A stretch of 64,000 bases of DNA from Allobosea sp. Its GTDB lineage: Bacteria > Pseudomonadota > Alphaproteobacteria > Rhizobiales > Beijerinckiaceae. Shown here one piece after another: positions 57,696 through 64,000 of this stretch (within the stretch, counting starts at the first letter, position 1; each line of letters opens with the position of its first letter). The notes below the pieces were generated by a model. That model was given only the letters and a program-made list of their open reading frames with translations. It made no database searches and was not told where the DNA came from. The DNA is taken from contig JAAEQB010000111.1 in the NCBI GenBank assembly GCA_024231975.1, forward strand, positions 186,001 through 250,000. Direction: 5' to 3'. The translations under genes and the position numbers were made by a program.

Positions 57696-58621
57696 GCCCG
57701 GCTCTCCGAGCGCCGGCGCGCCGACAGCGCGACCACGAGCAGCAGGCAGACCAGGAAGATCACCGTGACCGACATCGCCGAGCCGTAGCCCGCCTTATCC
57801 TCGGTGAAGAAGCGCTGGTAGAGCGTGAAGCTGATGACCTCCGTCGCCGTGCCCGGCCCGCCCTTGGTCAGGAGATAGACCTCGTCGAAGACCTTGAAGG
57901 CGAGGACGAGGCGGAAGGCGAAGGTGACGATGATGGTCGGCACCATCAGCGGCAAGGTGACGTAGAGCAACTCCTGCCAGGCGTTGGCGCCGTCAATCTT
58001 GGTCGCTTCATAGACGTCCTGCGGCAGGGATTCGAGCCCGGCCAGGAAGAGCAGGAAGCAGAACGGCGTCCAGTGCCAGATATCGACCATGATCACCGAG
58101 AGCAGGGCGATCCGGCCATCGCCGAGCCAGTCGACGGGCCCGAGCCCGACAAGGCCGAGAATCTGGTTGGCCAGCCCGAAATCGAAGTTGAGCATCAGCT
58201 TCCAGATCGCGCCGATGACGATGCCGGGGATCAGGATCGGCAGGATGAAGATGGTCCGATAGAGCACGCGGGCGCGGCTGACCTTGCTGACCAGCAGCGC
58301 GAGCGCGAAGCCGAGCAGCATCTGCCCGGTCACCGCCCCGAGCGCGAACAGGCCGGTGTTCCAGAGACCGGCGCCGAACAGCGCATCGCTGAACAAGGCG
58401 CGATAATGGTCGAGCCCTGCCCAGCTGCGCACCGCCCGGCCCTCGGCCCAGGCGACGTTCTGGAAGCTGGTCAGGATGAGCCCGACGAGCGGGATGATGC
58501 TGAGCGCCAGCAGCAGCACCAGGGCAGGGGCAAGCGTCAGCCAGCGCCAGAGACGCTGGTCGGCACTCTCCATCTGCCCGGCGATGTCCCGTGCATCGCC
58601 CTTTGCCGCGGCTCCCGCCAT
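57692..58621 (-). CDS. Carbohydrate ABC transporter permease (MalF-like)
   Basis: 309 residues, six to seven helices. ATPase contact: SLPQDVYEATKIDGANAWQELLYVTLPLMVPT. N-terminal WRWLTLAPALVLLLALSIIP is typical of MalF/UgpA. The start at 58621 has GAGGAGGACGGGG upstream. It is coupled to the MalG-like gene by an ATGA overlap and preceded by the binding protein gene 26 bp away. Confidence 0.92.
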   Translation of the reverse strand: MAGAAAKGDARDIAGQMESADQRLWRWLTLAPALVLLLALSIIPLVGLILTSFQNVAWAEGRAVRSWAGLDHYRALFSDALFGAGLWNTGLFALGAVTGQMLLGFALALLVSKVSRARVLYRTIFILPILIPGIVIGAIWKLMLNFDFGLANQILGLVGLGPVDWLGDGRIALLSVIMVDIWHWTPFCFLLFLAGLESLPQDVYEATKIDGANAWQELLYVTLPLMVPTIIVTFAFRLVLAFKVFDEVYLLTKGGPGTATEVISFTLYQRFFTEDKAGYGSAMSVTVIFLVCLLLVVALSARRRSESRA

Positions 58622-58647
58622 GCCCCGTCCTCCTCGCCGCCAGGATG

Positions 58648-60006
58648 TCACTTGAGCGGCTGGAGCCCGCCGGTCTTGTAGGAGTACTTCTCCATGATCT
58701 TATGGATTTCGGCGGACATGCCGTTGAGGGCGTCGACGCTGGTGATCTCGCCGGCCACGGCCCGGTTGAGCCCGATCTCGAGCACGGCGATGACGTCGTT
58801 GGCCTCGGGGAACTGGTAGATGTTGACCGCATGCGGCAGCGCCTGAGCGAGCGGCTTCATCCAGCGGTATTTGCGCTCCTCGGCGATCGGATCCTTGTAG
58901 ACGGCTGCGTGCACCGGGATGCCGCCGGCCTTCGCCGTCTCCATCTGGGCGTCCTTGGTCTGGAACCAGCGCAGGAATTCGACCGCCGCGCGCTTGCGGT
59001 CATCCGGGACGTTGCGCGAGATGCCGGCGAGCCAATGCCCAAGGCCCGGCGCGGTCGGCAATCCCGGCTGCGAGGGCGGCGGCGCGAACTCGATCTTGTC
59101 GACGACAGCCGACTTGTTGGGGTCGTCCATCTGCGACCAGGCGGCGATCACCATCATGATATGCGCGGCATGGCCGGTCACCATCGCCTGGATCACCTCG
59201 GCCTGGTCGGAGGCGGCCGTCTTGGGGTGGCCGACGGTGCGCGCCAGCCGGATGTAATAGTCGAGCGCCGCACGCCCCTCGGGCGAGTTCAGCGTCACCG
59301 AGTAATCACCGGCCGACTGGTCCTTGAAGATGCCGCCGCCGAAACCGTAGAGGTAGGGGTAGAAGTCGTAGGCGACGGTATGCGGCCCGCGCGCGCCGCG
59401 CTGGACGATGCCGTACATGCCCGGCGGCTTGTGGAACTTGGCCGAATTCGCCTCGAGCTCGGCGAAGGTCTTCGGCGCCGACAGCCCGGCCTGCTTGTAG
59501 AGGTCGCCGCGATAATAGAGCAGAGGGATCAGCGGCGAGACCGGCAGCGACATCAGCTTGCCGTCGGCCGTCACCGTCTTCTTTTGCGCATTGTAGTAGA
59601 TGGTGTCGCCGAGCGTGTAGATCTCCGGATCGAGCTTGAAGCCCGGGTCGATGTCGGTGATCGCATCGAGGAACCCGCCGGCATACATCTCGGTGAACCA
59701 GCCCGAGTTCATGATCAGGATGTCGTACTGGCCGCGCTGCGCGCGCACCGAGTTGCGCTGCTTCTCCAGTGAGCCGGCAAAGGGATTGACGTCGAGCTCG
59801 ACCTTGTTGCCGGTCGCCGCCTCATAGGCCTCGACCGTGCGGCGGAAGCTGGCGAACCAGGGCGATTGGTTCACCACGATGGTGATCGGCGCGAGGCCCT
59901 TGGCGTAGAGCGGGCGGATGCCGCCGGTGCCGAGCGCAGCGCCGAGGCCGGTGGCGCCCATCCCCTTCAGGAGATCGCGTCGCGGCAAGCGAAAGTCGAA
60001 GCTCAT
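58648..60006 (-). CDS. Extracellular sugar-binding protein of the ABC transporter
   Basis: 452 residues. Tat signal LPRRDLLKGMGATGLGAALG (R-R-D-L-L-K). Then family 1 solute-binding features: NQSPWFASFRRTVEAYEAATGNKVELDVNP, SVRAQRGQYDILIMNSGWFTEMY and QTKDAQMETAKAGGIPVH near the end. Start at 60006 with GGGAGGATGAC upstream. It collects the substrate for MalFG-like permeases; substrate inferred to be a sulfated or otherwise decorated sugar from the adjacent sulfatase. Confidence 0.9.
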   Translation of the reverse strand: MSFDFRLPRRDLLKGMGATGLGAALGTGGIRPLYAKGLAPITIVVNQSPWFASFRRTVEAYEAATGNKVELDVNPFAGSLEKQRNSVRAQRGQYDILIMNSGWFTEMYAGGFLDAITDIDPGFKLDPEIYTLGDTIYYNAQKKTVTADGKLMSLPVSPLIPLLYYRGDLYKQAGLSAPKTFAELEANSAKFHKPPGMYGIVQRGARGPHTVAYDFYPYLYGFGGGIFKDQSAGDYSVTLNSPEGRAALDYYIRLARTVGHPKTAASDQAEVIQAMVTGHAAHIMMVIAAWSQMDDPNKSAVVDKIEFAPPPSQPGLPTAPGLGHWLAGISRNVPDDRKRAAVEFLRWFQTKDAQMETAKAGGIPVHAAVYKDPIAEERKYRWMKPLAQALPHAVNIYQFPEANDVIAVLEIGLNRAVAGEITSVDALNGMSAEIHKIMEKYSYKTGGLQPLK

Positions 60007-60078
60007 GTCATCCTCCCTGCGAAACCGTTCCACGTCAGTCTGCCGTCAGCTTAACTGTCTTCCCGCATTCGCGCGCCC

Positions 60079-61629
60079 TCAGCGGCAGAATATCGGGCTG
60101 GCCCAGGCCCACTGGCCGTTGGCCTGGCGCATCCGAACATAAACCCAGTCTCCCGACCGCAGCGGCTCGAGCGCGATCCGGCCCTGCCATTGCCACTGAT
60201 GCGGACGGGGCAGCGGAAAGAGCCTGAAGGCCGGGCTGTCGATCGGGCCGAGATTGGCCGCGAGCGCCCCGCCGAGCAGGCGCTCTGCCGTCGCCTCGAA
60301 ACGCTGGCCGTTGGCGTCGAGCACGAAGCGGGCATCGCTGCCGAGCCGCACGCGCGCCGCGATCGCCTGCATCGCCGGCGTCATGTTGTTCGGGTTCGAC
60401 GAGGCGGTGATCGAGAAGCCGATCCGGTTTCCGTCGAGCGAGACCTCGTCCTCATCCTGCCCGTCGGCGTCGCCTTCGAGCGGTGAGACGATCTCGTTGC
60501 CGCGCAGGCGCGGCTCGACCGAGAGGATCTCGCCGCCCTCGACCCGCACCGACCCGCTCCAATGGTGCTGCTTGCCGCGCGCGCCCCAGCCCAGCTCCAG
60601 CACGATGATCGTCTCCAGACCGGCGCTGTCGCCATCGATCGGAGATGGCTCGACCTCCGGCACCACGCGCCGCACCAGCGCGCCGTTCCGGATGACGTCG
60701 ATATAATCGATATGGCCGGGCGCGACGGCTTCGAGGTGGAGATTGGACTCCGCGCCGGCCTCGACCTCGCTGCCTGGCATCGCCCCGCCCAGGGTGAAGA
60801 ACAGATGGGCGTTGTCGCCGGTCAGCGCGCCGGTGCGGCGCTGCATGATCGCGTCCCAGAGCGCGCCGCGATCATTGCTGCCGGCATAGACCACGGAGCG
60901 GCCATGCCCGTAGGAGCCGGGATAGCCGCTATGGTGGTCGGTATTGCCGAGGAAGCCGAAGCGGTGCCCGAGATCAAGGCCGTGCCGCACGGTCGAATGG
61001 CCGTCGCTCGGCCCCATCGAATGCAGGAAGGGCCGGTCCATGATCGAGGTCTCGGAGCAGCCATGCATGGAAACGATCTCCAGCACCGGCGACAGCTCCG
61101 GATCGAGCGAGGCCCAGTTGATGCCGCGGGCGCCGAGCCGGTAGCCGATATGATGCGGGAAGGCGAAGGCGCCCGCGCCGGCCTCTGCCCGCAGCATCGG
61201 CTTCAGCTCCGTCGGGCTGTCGGCCTTGAGGATCGGGCGCGGCGTCAGATCGCGATAGATGATCGTGTAGTCGCCATGCGCGAAGGAATGGATCTCGTAG
61301 CCGGGGAATACGGTGAAGCGGCCGGGCTCGTCGGCGGCGGCGAGCGTGGCGAAATGGCCCGGCCAGAGCCTGTCCAGACGGGCGAAGCCCTTGACGTGGA
61401 AATCGACGATATGGGCGACGCTGGCATCGTCGATAGGCATGTCCGGCCAATAGGCATGGCCGGTGACCGAGACGAAATCGAGCTGCCGGCGTGCGCGCTT
61501 CAGCGCCTGTTCGAGGCTGCCATGGCCGTATGAGATGCCACAGTGATTGTGCAGGTCGCCGTAAAACGGCCTGACCCCAGCCTTCGAGGCCAGGGGTGAC
61601 AGCCTTTCCGGAAGGCGCTCGCCAAGCAT
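60079..61629 (-). CDS. PHP/DUF3604-like metallohydrolase
   Basis: 516 residues. VRPFYGDLHNHCGISYGHGS gives the first PHP metal motif (D-x-H-x-H), SVTGHAYWPDM and FAFPHHIGYRLG further His, and FGFLGNTDHHSGYPGSYGHG the last one. The family includes phosphoesterases. No signal peptide. It lies first after the GntR/LacI regulator on the same strand, 73 bp upstream of the binding protein, so probably the first gene of the operon. Reaction unknown; a phosphate or sulfate ester is possible. Confidence 0.75.
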   Translation of the reverse strand: MLGERLPERLSPLASKAGVRPFYGDLHNHCGISYGHGSLEQALKRARRQLDFVSVTGHAYWPDMPIDDASVAHIVDFHVKGFARLDRLWPGHFATLAAADEPGRFTVFPGYEIHSFAHGDYTIIYRDLTPRPILKADSPTELKPMLRAEAGAGAFAFPHHIGYRLGARGINWASLDPELSPVLEIVSMHGCSETSIMDRPFLHSMGPSDGHSTVRHGLDLGHRFGFLGNTDHHSGYPGSYGHGRSVVYAGSNDRGALWDAIMQRRTGALTGDNAHLFFTLGGAMPGSEVEAGAESNLHLEAVAPGHIDYIDVIRNGALVRRVVPEVEPSPIDGDSAGLETIIVLELGWGARGKQHHWSGSVRVEGGEILSVEPRLRGNEIVSPLEGDADGQDEDEVSLDGNRIGFSITASSNPNNMTPAMQAIAARVRLGSDARFVLDANGQRFEATAERLLGGALAANLGPIDSPAFRLFPLPRPHQWQWQGRIALEPLRSGDWVYVRMRQANGQWAWASPIFCR

Positions 61630-61679
61630 GCCGTTCCCACCCGCTTATTGGTCTTTCTGGCGGGCACGCTAGCGCGGTC

Positions 61680-61699
61680 CAATATATATTGCAATGTAC
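61680..61699. promoter_or_regulatory. Candidate operator before the PHP gene
   Basis: CAATATATATTG (61680-61691) is a perfect palindrome; TTGCAATGTAC (61689-61699) matches TTGCACTTTAC at 62951-62961 near the regulator gene in nine of eleven bases. The position, between the regulator stop and the PHP start, suits repression of the operon. Confidence 0.45.
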
Positions 61700-61715
61700 C
61701 TCTGACGCGATCTCG

Positions 61716-62819
61716 TCAGGACCGCTTCGGCTGCGCCGTGCTGCCCCGCACGACCTGGTCGCAATGCAGATAGACGATCTGCGGCGAGAGCTGTGGCTGC
61801 TCGATCCGCCGCCGGATAGTCTCCACCAGCTTCTCGGCCGCCTTCCGCTGCGAGCTGCCCGCGATGGTCATGACGCCGAGATGCTCGCTCGGGACGTCGC
61901 GATGGCCGAGCACGACGACGCTCAGATCGTTCGGCCAGTCGATACCGAGCCGCTGCAGACCCTGGGTGACGCCGAGCGTATCGGAAATGCCGAGCGTCAG
62001 CAGCGCCGTGAATGGCAGCCGGCCATCCACGGACAGGAGCGGCTGCAACGTATCAGCGACGGCGTCGAGCACGCTGTGGCTGGGGTGCTGGACCCGTTCG
62101 AGCACGATCGGCGGATGAAAGCTGAAGCGGCCCCGCTCGATCGCTGCATGACGCCCGAAGGCGCGGCGCGCCGCCAGGATCGGCTGGGCCATGGTGTTGA
62201 TCGAGATGAGGCCGAAGGAGCGGTGCCCGAGATTGACGAGCTGGCGCAGCGCCATTTCCAGCGCGTCCTCCCAATCCGTGCCGATGCGATCGATATCGAC
62301 GCCGGAGACGGTATGGCCGTCGACGACCAGCGCCTTCGCCTTCTGCTGCAGCAAATGCAGCAGGCGGATCGGGATGCTCTCATAATGCGACTGCAGCACG
62401 ACCGCGTCGAAATTCGGGATCGAATTGAGGATTTCGAGCAGGTGGTCGGTGTGGTGGTAGGAGATCTGCACTACCTTGGCGTCCTGCCGCGACATCTCCT
62501 CGACGATGTAGTTCTGCACCAGCGCGCAGCGCTCGTTCATGCTGGCGTTCGACAGGATGAGAAGGCTGTCGAGCCCGGTCTCGCGATGGCTCTCGCCGGC
62601 GCGGGCCGCACCGCCGCGGGTGACATAGGTGCCGCGCCCGACCTGCGACACCAGCAGGCCTTCGCCCTTCAAATGATCGAGCGCTTCCTGGACGGTCGCC
62701 TGACTGACCTGATGCTTCTTCATCAGGTCCCGCACGGTGGGCAGGCGGGCGCCGTCATCGAGCTGCTCGATCATCTCGGAGAGCGTCTTCAGGACGATGT
62801 TCGCCGATCCGTTGCGCAT
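61716..62819 (-). CDS. GntR/LacI-type transcriptional regulator
   Basis: 367 residues. An N-terminal GntR-like winged helix (IVLKTLSEMIEQLDDGARLPTVRDLMKKHQVSQATVQEALDHLKGEGLLVSQVGRGTYV) joins a LacI-type periplasmic-binding-protein effector domain (LLILSNASMNERCALVQNYI, VVLQSHYESIPIRLLHLLQQ, ALVVDGHTVSGVD, RSFGLISINTMAQP, VVVLGHRDVPSEHLGVMTI). The GntR-LacI hybrid resembles AraR-type sugar regulators. The start at 62819 has GAGAGGAA upstream. It is the first gene of a co-directional set. Confidence 0.9.
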   Translation of the reverse strand: MRNGSANIVLKTLSEMIEQLDDGARLPTVRDLMKKHQVSQATVQEALDHLKGEGLLVSQVGRGTYVTRGGAARAGESHRETGLDSLLILSNASMNERCALVQNYIVEEMSRQDAKVVQISYHHTDHLLEILNSIPNFDAVVLQSHYESIPIRLLHLLQQKAKALVVDGHTVSGVDIDRIGTDWEDALEMALRQLVNLGHRSFGLISINTMAQPILAARRAFGRHAAIERGRFSFHPPIVLERVQHPSHSVLDAVADTLQPLLSVDGRLPFTALLTLGISDTLGVTQGLQRLGIDWPNDLSVVVLGHRDVPSEHLGVMTIAGSSQRKAAEKLVETIRRRIEQPQLSPQIVYLHCDQVVRGSTAQPKRS

Positions 62820-62946
62820 GGGTTCCTCTCGACAGCCTCCCGATGCGACAGCGCCGAAGCGTCCTGGCCGCATACAATCGCCACCAGCGCGCTGCAACCG
62901 GAGATACCGATCTCGACTCGCTGACGGCATTATATGCACTGAAATA

Positions 62947-62967
62947 CAAATTGCACTTTACAATTTG
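62947..62967. promoter_or_regulatory. Inverted repeat upstream of the GntR/LacI gene
   Basis: CAAATTG-cacttta-CAATTTG, perfect 7-bp arms with 7-nt spacer, between the regulator gene and the divergent ABC ATPase gene. It shares TTGCA-N-T-N-TAC with the 61689 site, so it may be the regulator's autoregulatory operator. Confidence 0.5.
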
Positions 62968-63023
62968 CCTTCTTGCATTAGCCTGACCTCAGGGCCGGCT
63001 CCAAGACCGGGGGAGGAGTGTCG

Positions 63024-63839
63024 ATGAGCTGCGCCGGCAATGTCTCGATATGCGAGCCGGACGCGACGCCTCGGGCAGGCCATCCGTCTCGGCCGCCCTT
63101 CATCCGGATCGAGGCCGTGCACAAGGCCTTCGCCGCGCGCCAGGGCGGCGAGCTCACGGTCCTCGACAGCATCGACCTCGACATCGCCGAGAACGAGTTC
63201 GTCTCCCTGATCGGCCGCAGCGGCTGCGGCAAGACCACGCTGCTCAACATCATCGCCGGTCTGGACGCCGCGACCTCCGGCCGGATCGCGATCGGCGAGC
63301 GGCCGGTGACCGGCGCCGGCCAGGGGCAGGGTGTCGTGTTCCAGCAGCATGCGCTGTTTCCCTGGCTCACCGCACTCGGTAATGTCTCCTTCGGCTTCCG
63401 CAAGGCCGGCCTGCCGCGCGAGGAGCGCCGCGAGCGCAGCCTCGAATTGCTGCGTCTCGTCGGACTGGAGGCTGCCGCGAACAAGTATCCGCGCGAGATG
63501 TCGGGGGGCATGCAGCAGCGCGTGTCGATCGCCCGCGCGCTCGCGCTTGATCCGCAGATCCTGCTGATGGACGAGCCCTTCGGCGCCCTCGACGAACTGA
63601 CCCGCATCGAGTTGCAGCAGGAGCTGCTGCGCATCTGGCAGGCGCGGCGCAAGACCGTGGTCTTCGTGACCCATTCGATCGACGAAGCCCTGATGCTGTC
63701 GGACCGGATCGTGCTGCTCGCGCCCAATCCCGGGCGGATCCAGCGGATCTTCGAGGTGCCGATGCCGCGGCCCCGCTCGCGCACCCAGCCGGGCTTCAAT
63801 GCGCTCTATGACGAGATCTGGAGCGAATTGTCGTCATGA
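63024..63839 (+). CDS. NitT/TauT-family ABC transporter ATPase
   Basis: 271 residues. Walker A SLIGRSGCGKTTLLNIIAG, Q-loop VVFQQHALFPWLTALGN, ABC signature MSGGMQQRVSIARALALDP, Walker B ILLMDEPFGALD and H-loop VVFVTHSIDEAL. This form (SsuB/TauB/NrtD-like) serves nitrate, sulfonate or aromatic sulfonate import. ATG at 63024 with GGAGG 7 nt upstream; GTG at 63018 is possible. It starts an operon running off the window; the substrate is unknown, but sulfonate or ester import fits the sulfatase neighbourhood. Confidence 0.92.
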   Translation: MSCAGNVSICEPDATPRAGHPSRPPFIRIEAVHKAFAARQGGELTVLDSIDLDIAENEFVSLIGRSGCGKTTLLNIIAGLDAATSGRIAIGERPVTGAGQGQGVVFQQHALFPWLTALGNVSFGFRKAGLPREERRERSLELLRLVGLEAAANKYPREMSGGMQQRVSIARALALDPQILLMDEPFGALDELTRIELQQELLRIWQARRKTVVFVTHSIDEALMLSDRIVLLAPNPGRIQRIFEVPMPRPRSRTQPGFNALYDEIWSELSS

Positions 63840-64000
63840 ACGCCCGGCTCGCCCGCGCCGCCGGTTCGCTCGCGGTCATCGCCGTGCTGCTCGCGGCCTG
63901 GGAGCTCGCCGTCGGCCATGGTCTGCTCAAGGCCTATCAGTTCCCGCCGCCGAGCAAGATCGCCCGCGGCTTCGTCGAATTGTCGCTCACCGGCTTTCCC
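63836..64000 (+). CDS. NitT/TauT-family ABC permease (5' end)
   Basis: Begins ATG overlapping the ATPase stop by 4 bp and continues to the right edge. Visible 55 residues: MNARLARAAGSLAVIAVLLA, then AWELAVGHGLLKAYQFPPP and SKIARGFVELS, as in SsuC/TauC-type permeases whose first helix is followed by the P-P-P-S-x-I/V motif. Truncated by the window end. Confidence 0.85.
   Translation, partial: MNARLARAAGSLAVIAVLLAAWELAVGHGLLKAYQFPPPSKIARGFVELSLTGFP

Noticed and set aside
1..64000. CRISPR array, integrase, transposase or complete prophage
   Set aside because: No regularly spaced repeats and no integrase or transposase motifs were seen; the beta-helix and M15 proteins alone do not make a prophage.

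Overview
This window looks like chromosomal DNA of a free-living alphaproteobacterium of the order Hyphomicrobiales, most likely Bosea or a close relative. The reasons are the high GC content, the gene order nusB-thiL-MFS-hppA, the order cbp3-like/DUF177/plsX/fabH/ihfA/merR, the ctaA/DUF2842 pair, a CtrA-type box, and a sulfite-oxidation locus built like that of Sinorhizobium. The genus is an inference from gene content only. I see no rRNA, CRISPR array, complete insertion sequence or prophage; one tRNA-Pro(GGG) is present.

Layout. 0-6.5 kb: end of nusB, thiL, an MFS exporter, a ParE/RHH toxin-antitoxin pair, the K+-independent proton-pumping pyrophosphatase hppA, and an EamA transporter. 6.7-14 kb: a membrane MHYT-GGDEF-EAL protein, a BamE-like lipoprotein, the bc1-assembly chaperone, DUF177, plsX, fabH, ihfA and a MerR regulator. 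13.9-18 kb: a guanidine-II (mini-ykkC) riboswitch in front of a guanidinium exporter, then a LysR/DoxX/VOC-dioxygenase/carboxylesterase set resembling quinone-detoxification (Mhq) systems. 18-19.4 kb: small membrane, lipoprotein and leader-peptide-like genes around the tRNA.

19.5-38 kb: an exopolysaccharide region in several blocks. It holds a low-GC beta-helix protein, a methyltransferase, a Wzy-like polymerase and a WcaJ-like initiating transferase; then a GT4 glycosyltransferase, Wza and a Wzc-like protein with a degenerate kinase domain; then a CelD-like acyltransferase and a NodB-like deacetylase. The blocks are separated by a paired SMR transporter and a sulfite dehydrogenase operon led by an ECF sigma/anti-sigma pair. 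No Wzx flippase is visible.

38-49 kb: an orphan amino-acid binding protein, heme A synthase, metY, an FAD monooxygenase, a Bug-type binding protein, an M15 peptidase, an enoyl-CoA hydratase, a thioesterase and the rplM-rpsI operon with its own promoter, leader hairpin and terminator.

49-64 kb: a catabolic island. A LysR regulator is divergent to a Bug binding protein and a sulfatase; selO follows. On the opposite strand, a DUF4432 mutarotase-like protein, a second sulfatase, a complete sugar ABC transporter apart from its ATPase, and a PHP-domain hydrolase run in one direction behind a GntR/LacI-type regulator. A NitT/TauT-type ABC transporter starts at the right edge. Both sulfatases keep the formylglycine motif and neither has a signal peptide. 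The simplest reading is import of an intact sulfate (or phosphonate) ester followed by cytoplasmic hydrolysis. This island is my best candidate for a system that has not been described.
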